From contig JAIRXO010000044.1 in assembly GCA_031268255.1 (NCBI GenBank), forward strand, positions 1 to 5,375: a DNA stretch of 5,375 nt, written 5' to 3'. This document shows positions 1 through 5,374 of this stretch, piece after piece (position 1 is the first letter of the stretch; each line of letters starts with the position of its first letter). The translations under genes and the position numbers were made by a program. The notes below the pieces were generated by a model. That model made no database searches and was not told where the DNA came from. It saw nothing but the letters and a program-made list of their open reading frames with translations. Source of the DNA: Spirochaetaceae bacterium (GTDB taxonomy: Bacteria; Spirochaetota; Spirochaetia; Treponematales; Breznakiellaceae).

Positions 1-23
1 CCGCCAAAAGCGGATTAACTCCT

Positions 24-67
24 AAGTCGAAGAAGGGAAGAAAAAGCAAACTTTTTCGACTTTTTTT
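24..67 (+). terminator. Probable intrinsic terminator of an upstream gene
   Basis: Bases 24-35 (AAGTCGAAGAAG) pair with 51-62 (CTTTTTCGACTT) as a 12-bp stem with one G-U pair and a 15-base A-rich loop. A T tract follows directly (63-67 unpaired). This is the shape of a rho-independent terminator reading on the + strand; the opposite strand has no T tract after the stem. The arms also extend outward: ATTAAC (14-19) and CTAAG (22-26) are complementary to CTTAG (69-73) and GTTAAT (76-81), giving a larger imperfect inverted repeat over 14-81 if 60-68 is bulged out. The gene it would end lies to the left of the window. Confidence 0.6.
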
Positions 68-105
68 ACTTAGCGGTTAATTTCTTCTGTTTTAGCTTCA
101 CCTGA

Positions 106-245
106 GGGGTAGCGGAAGACCAAGCGGAGGGAGATGTGGACGTGCCATAGGCACGGATACATCGACCGGAGCGCAGGGCTGGAGCGTAGGGGGGCCGGAA
201 GCTCAGGTCTTATACCCAGGCGGCAGTGAGGAAACAGGCCCCCCT
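106..245 (+). repeat. Structured intergenic repeat, upstream copy (long form)
   Basis: This is the same element as the reverse complement of 5047-5142. Both copies begin GGGGTAGCGG(A/G)AGAC (106-120 here), contain the identical 12-mer GCGTAGGGGGGC (184-195), and end with a GGAAA...GCCCCCCT block (230-245). From 184 to 245 a hand alignment gives roughly 49 matches in 60 aligned positions. Internally AGGGGGGCC (188-196) pairs with GGCCCCCCT (237-245). This copy has about 45 extra bases near the top, including a hairpin at 133-163: GATGT/ACATC outer stem, a 3x3 internal loop, then CGTGCC-ATA-GGCACG. An 11-bp near-duplicate GGAGCG(C/T)AGGG occurs at 168-178 and 181-191. No protein is encoded. It could be a dispersed palindromic repeat, a small non-autonomous mobile element or a structured RNA; I do not recognise 6S, SRP, RNase P or tmRNA in it. 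Confidence 0.65.
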
Positions 246-249
246 TACC

Positions 250-278
250 TTGTGGATTATTCCTGTTTCGTTTATCAT
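250..278 (+). promoter_or_regulatory. Candidate sigma-70 promoter for lepA
   Basis: TTGTGG (250-255) and TATCAT (273-278, five of six bases of the consensus) are separated by 17 bp. Transcription would start around 285-287, at the lepA ATG itself (287), so the transcript would have essentially no leader. The -35 box is weak (three of six). The box pair begins five bases after the end of the structured repeat at 106-245. Assigned by eye only. Confidence 0.4.
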
Positions 279-286
279 GGGCAGGT

Positions 287-2092
287 ATGGCAGACAGCGC
301 GCATATCAGGAATTTTTGCATCATCGCCCACATTGACCACGGCAAGTCAACTCTGGCGGACAGGCTTATCCAGAAAGTTCATATTGTGGACGACAGGAAT
401 TTTCAGGATCAGATACTGGATACCATGGATATTGAACGGGAGCGGGGTATTACCATCAAGAGTCAGGCTGTTACCCTGCCTTATACCGCGGCGAGCGGCG
501 AAGAATATCTGCTCAACCTGGTTGATACGCCGGGGCATGTTGATTTTAGTTATGAAGTTTCACGGGCTATCCAGTCCTGCGAGGGCGCTTTGCTTCTTGT
601 GGACGCTACCCAGGGTGTTCAGGCCCAGACTCTTTCCAATATGTATCTGGCTCTGGAACACAATCTGGAAATTATTCCGGTGATCAACAAGATAGATATG
701 GCGGCGGCGGATATTCAGGCGGCGCGGCATCAGATTGACAAGGACCTGGGTCTTGACGGGGAGAGCGCCCTCCTTGTCTCCGCCAGGCAGGGTACGGGTA
801 TTGACGAACTTTTTGAGGCCATTGTAAAGCGTATTCCTCCTCCTTTGGGTGATTCGTCCCTGCCCCTCAAGGCGCTGATCTTTGACTGTCACTACGATTC
901 CTACCGGGGGGTGGTTGTCCATCTCAGGATATTCCAGGGCAGCATACGCCGGGGCATGAAGATACGGTTTATGGCTGCCGGAAGCGATTATGATGTTGAA
1001 ACTCTGGGTGTGTTTAAACTTGCCCTGGTGGAGCTTGACGAACTTGGCGCGGGGAGCGTGGGTTATGTGATAGCCGGTATCAAGGCGGTGGGGGACATAC
1101 GGGTAGGGGATACGGTTACCGGCGCGGAGAAGCCCTGTGACAAGGCCCTGAGCGGTTTCAAGGAAATAAAGCCTGTGGTGTTTTCTTCGATCTATCCGGT
1201 GGACTCCAATGACTATGAGGAGCTTAAAACAAGTCTCGAAAAGCTCAAGCTCAATGACGCTTCCCTCATTTACGAAAAGGATTCTTCGGCGGCCCTGGGT
1301 TTTGGTTTCCGCTGCGGTTTTCTGGGTCTCCTTCATCTGGAGGTGGTCCAGGAAAGGCTCGAAAGGGAATTTAACCAGTCCATCATTTTTACCGCGCCGT
1401 CGGTCAAGTACCGTCTCTTTCTCAGAAACGGCGAATCCGTCCTGGTGGACAATCCCATGGAGTATCCCGACGAGGGAAGAATCGAAAGCGCCGAAGAACC
1501 TTATATACGGGCCTCGGTCATTACCCCCGCAAGCTATCTGGGAAACATCATGACGCTCTGTCTTGAGAAACGGGGTATACAGACGGCGATGACGTATCTG
1601 GACGAGAAAAGGGTGGAACTGATATACGATATGCCCCTCTCGGAAGTGCTTTTTGATTTTTACGACCGCCTTAAAAGCATCAGCAGGGGCTACGCGTCCT
1701 TTGACTACGATATTACCGGCTATAAGGCCACAGAGCTTGTCAAGCTGGACATACTGCTTAACGGCAAGGCTGTGGACGCTCTCTCCCAACTGGTGTTCAG
1801 GAGCGGCGCCCAGGCCAGGGCCCGCATGGTCTGCGAGCGTCTCAGGGACGAAATCCCCCGCCAGCAGTTCAAGATACCCATACAGGGCGCTATAGGCAGC
1901 CAGATCATAGCCCGCGAGACAGTCAACGCCCTCCGCAAGGATGTGCTTGCCAAATGTTACGGCGGCGACATTACGCGCAAGAGGAAACTCCTTGAAAAAC
2001 AAAAGGAAGGCAAAAAGCGCATGAAGATGGTAGGCGACGTGGAACTGCCCCAGAGCGCCTTCCTCGCGGTGCTTAAAACCAGGGACGAATGA
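287..2092 (+). CDS. lepA: Elongation factor 4 (LepA), ribosome-associated GTPase
   Basis: This is a 601-residue translational GTPase of the LepA/EF4 family, close to the usual length of about 600. It acts in the cytoplasm on the ribosome; family members are linked to back-translocation and to ribosome assembly. All G motifs are visible: G1 AHIDHGKST (14-22), G2 RGITIK (53-58, Thr56), G3 DTPGH (80-84), G4 NKID (134-137) and G5 SARQG (165-169). The EF-G-like middle domains follow, and the LepA-specific C-terminal domain starts at CYGGD (557-561) and is rich in Lys/Arg (GKKRMKMVGDVELP). The ATG at 287 is the only ATG/GTG/TTG in frame after the stop at 227-229. No good Shine-Dalgarno sequence precedes it (only GGGCAGG, one base away). 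The usual partner lepB is not next to it. The gene appears intact. Long open frames antisense to it are shadows. Confidence 0.98.
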   Translation: MADSAHIRNFCIIAHIDHGKSTLADRLIQKVHIVDDRNFQDQILDTMDIERERGITIKSQAVTLPYTAASGEEYLLNLVDTPGHVDFSYEVSRAIQSCEGALLLVDATQGVQAQTLSNMYLALEHNLEIIPVINKIDMAAADIQAARHQIDKDLGLDGESALLVSARQGTGIDELFEAIVKRIPPPLGDSSLPLKALIFDCHYDSYRGVVVHLRIFQGSIRRGMKIRFMAAGSDYDVETLGVFKLALVELDELGAGSVGYVIAGIKAVGDIRVGDTVTGAEKPCDKALSGFKEIKPVVFSSIYPVDSNDYEELKTSLEKLKLNDASLIYEKDSSAALGFGFRCGFLGLLHLEVVQERLEREFNQSIIFTAPSVKYRLFLRNGESVLVDNPMEYPDEGRIESAEEPYIRASVITPASYLGNIMTLCLEKRGIQTAMTYLDEKRVELIYDMPLSEVLFDFYDRLKSISRGYASFDYDITGYKATELVKLDILLNGKAVDALSQLVFRSGAQARARMVCERLRDEIPRQQFKIPIQGAIGSQIIARETVNALRKDVLAKCYGGDITRKRKLLEKQKEGKKRMKMVGDVELPQSAFLAVLKTRDE

Positions 2093-2137
2093 GGGTCTGG
2101 AAAAGCCCCGCCGGTCATTTTATTGCCGAAAAATGCC

Positions 2138-2153
2138 GATAATACGGTATTAT
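2138..2153 (+). promoter_or_regulatory. -10-like box and dyad overlapping the LRR gene start
   Basis: GATAAT (2138-2143) matches five of six bases of the -10 consensus and ends 8 bases before the ATG at 2152. No convincing -35 box sits 16-18 bp upstream. The same bases lie in a perfect dyad: ATAATAC (2139-2145), central G, GTATTAT (2147-2153), two 7-bp arms running into the start codon. The dyad could be an operator or simply a symmetric AT-rich promoter core. TGCCGA also occurs twice just upstream, exactly 10 bp apart (2124-2129 and 2134-2139). Confidence 0.4.
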
Positions 2154-2973
2154 GGTCAAAAAATTTGCCTGTACGGTCCTTTTTTTCGTATGCTGCCTCA
2201 GGATTTCAGGCGCGGGTCTGGAAATAGTCGTCGAGGAGCATAACGGCGAGCTTACCATAATCCGGGCCGGGGGCCGCGGCGGCGGCGATCTGGTGATTCC
2301 CGGCGCCATAAACGATATGCCTGTTACCGCCATAGGAAAAGCGGCCTTTGCCGGCAGGAATCTTACCAGTGTTACCATACCCGACAGCGTTACGCTCATA
2401 GCCGACGAAGCCTTTGCCGGCAATAACCTTGACAGCGTGACCATAGGGGACAATGTGGTTTCCATTGGGCGGCAGGCTTTTGCCCGCAACAGGCTTTCAA
2501 GCCTGACTCTGGGAAACGGGCTTACCGTCATAGGCCGGGGGGCCTTTATGTACAACCTTTTAAGCTCCCTTACCATACCCGAAAGCGTTACGGCCATTTC
2601 AGGCTATGCCTTTTTCAGCAACCGTTTGACCAGTGTTACCATTCCAGATAGCGTTACCTCTGTCGGAAACGCCGCCTTTTCCTCAAACCGCATTACAAGC
2701 GTTGTCATAGGCGGCGGCGTTCTGGAAATAGGAGACGGCGCTTTTTTTAATAACCATATTACCGGAATAACGATTCCGGCGAGCGTCAGCTCTCTCGGGA
2801 AAAAAGTCTTTGACATTCCCGGCAACGCCCCTGATCCGGGGGTCAACTATGTTGACCGGGAAGGCGTTATACTCTATACAACCGCGAAAAATTTTGACGC
2901 GTATTACGCCTCCACCGGTAAAAGGCCGGGCCGGTACAGTCTGTCCGGCGGTGAATGGCAATACGGGGAATAA
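2152..2973 (+). CDS. Secreted BspA/TpLRR-like leucine-rich repeat protein
   Basis: This is a 273-residue exported protein. Residues 1-21 form a Sec signal peptide: Lys3-Lys4, a hydrophobic core and a likely signal peptidase I site after Ser-Gly-Ala21. Two cysteines (14, 15) sit in the core, so a lipoprotein is a less likely alternative. Residues 28-70 resemble the N-terminal cap of BspA-type proteins ("LVIPGAINDMPVTAIGKAAF"). Seven 22-residue repeats run over 71-224 with the pattern L-x-S-(V/L)-T-I-P-x-S-V-x-x-I-G-x-x-A-F. A non-repeat tail follows (225-273, Tyr-, Gly- and Lys-containing, FDAYYASTGKRPG). Relatives in spirochetes and oral bacteria (BspA, LrrA, TpLRR) are surface or periplasmic binding proteins; the ligand here cannot be inferred. 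The in-frame stop at 2140-2142 fixes the ATG as start, and no ribosome binding site fits before it. It lies 59 bp after lepA and 18 bp before the VWA gene. Confidence 0.9.
   Translation: MVKKFACTVLFFVCCLRISGAGLEIVVEEHNGELTIIRAGGRGGGDLVIPGAINDMPVTAIGKAAFAGRNLTSVTIPDSVTLIADEAFAGNNLDSVTIGDNVVSIGRQAFARNRLSSLTLGNGLTVIGRGAFMYNLLSSLTIPESVTAISGYAFFSNRLTSVTIPDSVTSVGNAAFSSNRITSVVIGGGVLEIGDGAFFNNHITGITIPASVSSLGKKVFDIPGNAPDPGVNYVDREGVILYTTAKNFDAYYASTGKRPGRYSLSGGEWQYGE
2362..2823 (+). repeat. Seven tandem 66-bp (22-residue) leucine-rich repeats
   Basis: The seven coding units start at 2362, 2428, 2494, 2560, 2626, 2692 and 2758, each exactly 66 bp with no length variation. Units 1 and 5 (264 bp apart) are closest at DNA level: their first 32 bases differ at only 5 positions. 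The last unit is degenerate at its end (KKVFDIPG in place of xxAFxxNx), as is usual for a capping repeat. Classic BspA/TpLRR units are 23 residues; these are one shorter. Confidence 0.9.
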
Positions 2974-2990
2974 GGAATAAGGGGAATAAG
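2965..2990 (+). repeat. Triple GGAATAA repeat spanning a stop codon and the next RBS
   Basis: GGGGAATAA (2965-2973), GGAATAA (2974-2980) and GGGGAATAA (2981-2989) follow each other directly. The first copy supplies the LRR gene stop codon (2971-2973). The AAGGGG at 2979-2984 is a ribosome binding site for the VWA gene, 7 bases before its ATG at 2992. This is the best Shine-Dalgarno sequence in the window. Confidence 0.75.
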
Positions 2991-2991
2991 T

Positions 2992-4164
2992 ATGAAAAAA
3001 CTGCTGTGCGCCGTTCTGGCGCTGTATGTCCTTGAGGGAGTGTTTGCCCAGACCAGCGCGGACCGGGACGCGGCCCGGCGGGATGTGTACGTCATGCTCG
3101 ATGTTTCCGGCAGCATGAATACCGAAGAAAAATTCCCCCATGTGATTGACTATATCGAAAGGGAAGTTCTTGACGGGCTTCTTAAAACAGGGGATACATT
3201 TACCCTGATTAGCTTTGGCGATACATCGGGCGAACGCTTTTCCCGGACCCTTTCCGGCGAGGATGACCGTCTGGCGTTACGCGAGGAGTTGGGGAATCTC
3301 AGGGCCGATGACAATTACACCGATATAGGCACGGCCCTTGAAACCCTGGCGGATATACTGGAAAAGCGGAATGTCCCCGATGTACGGCGCGTTATATTGT
3401 TTATCACCGACGGAAAAAATACCCCTCCTCCGTCCAGCCCCTATTACGGAAAGGACCTTTCGGTTGACGAGCACTTCCGCTCGGTAGGCGAAAAAATTTC
3501 CCGGGGCGGCTGGTTCCTCTATGTGATAGGCATAGGCGGCGATACGGATGTCAGGGACATAGCCGGCGCCGTGGACGGTTCTGTGTATACCAATACCGAC
3601 TCAAACCTTTCGGGGCTTGAGATCAATTCCTATATCGAAAGCGTGGACGAAAAGGTCCGCGACTGGGAGGATGCCCAGAAAGCCGGAGAAGGCGGCACCG
3701 GCACCGGCGATGGCGGCGGCCTCAGCGCCGCCGGCATCGTTACCGGCATCGCCATCCTGGATAATGCCATAGGCCGCTTTGCCGCCCTGCTGGGGCTTTC
3801 CCCGCGGGCCGCGGCCTGCATAGCCCTTGCCGCGCTCCTGGTACTGCTCCTCCTCATCCTTCTTCTCATAACCGTAAGGCCCGTGGAAATTATCGTCAGC
3901 GACAGCAGGGAAACGATAAAAAGAAAACTCTCCCCCTTTGGAAGCCTTACCCTTAACGCCCCGGGAACGGTGCTTCCGGCGATTAAAGAGGGGAAGGCGG
4001 TTGTCAGGATAGAACGCAGCCTCAAACGCCTCAGAATAAAAGCCCTTGACGGCGGCGAACTTGCCCCGGAATCGCCCCTCCTCAAGGCCGGAGCCCTAAG
4101 GCTTGAAAAATCAATAACCGTACAACTGAAAAACAAAAAGAGCGTCATCATCAAGAAGGGGTAG
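2992..4164 (+). CDS. Membrane-anchored VWA-domain protein with full MIDAS motif
   Basis: This is a 390-residue protein. Residues 1-19 are a signal peptide (MKKLL..., cleavage after Val-Phe-Ala19). Residues about 30-205 are a von Willebrand factor A domain with a complete metal-ion-dependent adhesion site: Asp37-x-Ser39-x-Ser41, Thr110 in YTDIGTAL and Asp140 in ITDGK. A Gly-rich linker (232-243) leads to a transmembrane helix at about 274-295. A basic 95-residue tail follows (296-390) that I cannot assign. With a cleaved signal peptide, the VWA domain faces the periplasm and the tail the cytoplasm. VWA domains with MIDAS usually bind protein partners through a divalent metal; partner and process are unknown here. 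The overall shape recalls BatA-like proteins, but none of the usual MoxR or Bat neighbours is visible. It is probably co-transcribed with the LRR gene (18 bp) and yitT (8 bp). Confidence 0.88.
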   Translation: MKKLLCAVLALYVLEGVFAQTSADRDAARRDVYVMLDVSGSMNTEEKFPHVIDYIEREVLDGLLKTGDTFTLISFGDTSGERFSRTLSGEDDRLALREELGNLRADDNYTDIGTALETLADILEKRNVPDVRRVILFITDGKNTPPPSSPYYGKDLSVDEHFRSVGEKISRGGWFLYVIGIGGDTDVRDIAGAVDGSVYTNTDSNLSGLEINSYIESVDEKVRDWEDAQKAGEGGTGTGDGGGLSAAGIVTGIAILDNAIGRFAALLGLSPRAAACIALAALLVLLLLILLLITVRPVEIIVSDSRETIKRKLSPFGSLTLNAPGTVLPAIKEGKAVVRIERSLKRLRIKALDGGELAPESPLLKAGALRLEKSITVQLKNKKSVIIKKG

Positions 4165-4172
4165 GGTCTTTC

Positions 4173-5033
4173 ATGCTTGCTGCCCTTAGACGACTTGCGC
4201 TGATTGTTTTCGCCGCCGTACTCATGGCCTTTAACCTTAAAACCTTTGTTCACGCGGGCGCCCTCATCCCCGGCGGCTTTACCGGCCTTACCCTGCTCAT
4301 CCAGGAGATATGCCTCCGCTTTGGAAATTTCCGCGTCCCCTTCAGCGTTGTCCTGTATACGCTTAACGCCGTTCCCGCCCTCATCTGCTATAAATTCATC
4401 GGGAAAAACTTCGCCCTTTATTCCATACTCATGATAGTGATATGCGGACTCCTTACCGATTTTATGCCGGCCATGTTTATAGAAAAACTCCAGGTCCAGG
4501 ACTCCCTGCTCTCGGCTGTTTTCGGCGGCCTGCTCAACGCCCTGTCCATAAGCCTCTGCCTCTATGCCGGCGCGACAAGCGGCGGCACCGATTTCATCGC
4601 CATCTTTATTTCCGAAAAATACCGCCGGGACGCGTGGAACTATATATTCGCCGGAAACTGCGTCATCCTCGCCGCCGCGGCCCTGCTTTTTACCCTGGAC
4701 AAAGCCCTCTATTCAATCATATTCCAGTTCACCACCACCATAGCCCTCTCGTCCCTGTACCGGGGCTACCAGCAGCGCACCCTCTTTATCATCACCTCAA
4801 AACCCGACGAGATATACGCCCTGATACGGGAAAAAACCAATCACGGCGCCACCTCCTTTAAGGGCCACGGCTTCTACGAAAAAAAAGACAGGGTCCTCCT
4901 TTACTCGGTGGTGGCCGCTGACGAAGCCGGTATTCTGATACGGGCGATAAAGGCCGTTGATTACAGCGCCTTCATCAATGTCATCAAAACCGAACACCTT
5001 AACGGCCGCTTCTTCCAGCGGCCCAGAGATTAG
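4173..5033 (+). CDS. YitT-family membrane protein with DUF2179 domain
   Basis: This is a 286-residue inner-membrane protein of the YitT family (YitT_membrane plus C-terminal DUF2179). Hydrophobic segments lie near residues 8-28, 55-74, 80-100, 112-132, 157-175 and 178-196, about six helices. Family motifs are clear: AGALIPGGFTGLTLL (28-42), GATSGGTDFIA (133-143) and RGYQQR (197-202), before a soluble domain at about 203-286 with GATSFKGHGFY (225-235) and the ending D-x-x-AFINV (263-270). Length is typical. The substrate and function of the family are not established, so I give no symbol beyond the family name. The ATG at 4173 is 8 bp after the VWA stop; GGG at 4164-4166 and AAGGGG at 4156-4161 are possible ribosome binding sequences. 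Codons end in C much more often than in lepA. Confidence 0.93.
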   Translation: MLAALRRLALIVFAAVLMAFNLKTFVHAGALIPGGFTGLTLLIQEICLRFGNFRVPFSVVLYTLNAVPALICYKFIGKNFALYSILMIVICGLLTDFMPAMFIEKLQVQDSLLSAVFGGLLNALSISLCLYAGATSGGTDFIAIFISEKYRRDAWNYIFAGNCVILAAAALLFTLDKALYSIIFQFTTTIALSSLYRGYQQRTLFIITSKPDEIYALIREKTNHGATSFKGHGFYEKKDRVLLYSVVAADEAGILIRAIKAVDYSAFINVIKTEHLNGRFFQRPRD

Positions 5034-5046
5034 GCAAGCCATTAAG

Positions 5047-5142
5047 AGGGGGGCGCATTTCCCCACCGCCGCTGCCAGGGATACGCCTTAGCGTCGCGCC
5101 CCCCTACGCGGGAGCCTTGCTTCGCAAGTCTCCCGCTACCCC
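5047..5142 (-). repeat. Structured intergenic repeat, downstream copy (short form)
   Basis: Read on the minus strand, this copy starts GGGGTAGCGGGAGAC (5142-5128), matching 106-120 at 14 of 15 bases. It then has GCAAGGCTCCC, the 12-mer GCGTAGGGGGGC (5109-5098), and the tail GCTAAGG...GGTGGGGAAA...GCCCCCCT to 5047. Two stems are visible on the + strand. AGGGGGGCGC (5047-5056) pairs perfectly with GCGCCCCCCT (5096-5105) around an inner ACGC-CTTA-GCGT hairpin (5083-5094). GCGGGAG (5108-5114) pairs with CTCCCGC (5130-5136) around CTTGC-TTC-GCAAG, with one mismatch. It lacks the extra apical hairpin of the upstream copy. It begins 13 bases after the yitT stop, so it would lie in the 3' end of that transcript. 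Confidence 0.7.
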
Positions 5143-5194
5143 GCCAAATAACAGCGCGCAAGCTAGCGCAGCGCGTCCCGGCGATAATGCGGAC

Positions 5195-5248
5195 AGGCGT
5201 AGGCCCAATGAAGGCCCCGCTGCGCCAACGTGCCTCGAAGGGCCGCCG
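5195..5248 (+). repeat. Second direct repeat, copy 1
   Basis: This copy starts with AGGCGTAGGCC (5195-5205) and ends with a 25-bp block starting GCCAACGTGCCTCGAAGG (5224-5248). Both blocks recur, unchanged, exactly 103 bp downstream. The 18 bases between the blocks are only weakly conserved (8 of 18). No function is known to me. Confidence 0.75.
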
Positions 5249-5297
5249 CCCGATAGAATCCCGCGATTCAATGAGCGGGTTTGACAAAAAAGTAGCA

Positions 5298-5351
5298 AGG
5301 CGTAGGCCAAACTCAGTCCACAGTATGCCAACGTGCCTCGAAGGGCCGCCG
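5298..5351 (+). repeat. Second direct repeat, copy 2
   Basis: The AGGCGTAGGCC block (5298-5308) and the 25-bp block (5327-5351) are identical to copy 1, with the same 18-base gap length between them. The spacer between the copies (5249-5297) contains CCCGC (5260-5264) pairing with GCGGG (5275-5279). It also has a perfect TTGACA (5281-5286) with no matching -10 box, so I do not call a promoter. Confidence 0.75.
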
Positions 5352-5353
5352 GC

Positions 5354-5374
5354 GGCGCAAACACGGTTTGCGCC
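5354..5374. repeat. Perfect 9-bp hairpin at the window end
   Basis: GGCGCAAAC (5354-5362) and GTTTGCGCC (5366-5374) are exact reverse complements around a three-base loop (ACG). The hairpin overlaps a 12-bp palindrome GCCGCCGGCGGC (5345-5356) at the end of the second repeat. The window stops one base later, so a following T tract cannot be checked. It may be a terminator or part of the repeat unit. Confidence 0.6.

Noticed and set aside
94..250. A known RNA gene (6S, SRP, RNase P or tmRNA) before lepA
   Set aside because: None of the conserved cores I know for these RNAs is present, and the region is explained as a copy of the repeat seen at 5047-5142.
277..336. Small 19-codon upstream frame overlapping the lepA start
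   Set aside because: Its ATG lies inside the proposed -10 box and upstream of the likely transcription start, with no ribosome binding site.
70..345. A 91-codon minus-strand frame across the lepA leader and start
   Set aside because: It runs through the structured repeat and the lepA 5' end, has no domain or ribosome binding site, and its residues follow the repeat.
560..2002. A 480-codon open frame antisense to lepA
   Set aside because: It lies wholly opposite an intact, clearly conserved gene, has no recognisable domain, and is explained by lepA codon use.
106..5142. The whole cluster as a composite transposon bounded by the inverted repeats
   Set aside because: There is no transposase or integrase, lepA is a core gene, and the copies differ in length; a dispersed intergenic repeat is the simpler reading.
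5281..5286. Perfect TTGACA -35 box
   Set aside because: No -10-like hexamer lies 15-19 bp downstream; that position is the GC-rich repeat block.
5195..5351. CRISPR array
   Set aside because: Only two copies with a 103-bp period and a two-block unit, and no cas genes; this does not fit CRISPR repeat and spacer sizes.
5104..5364. Minus-strand open frames of 86 and 81 codons after yitT
   Set aside because: Both cross the repeats and have low-complexity translations; they look like frames opened by GC-rich repeat DNA.
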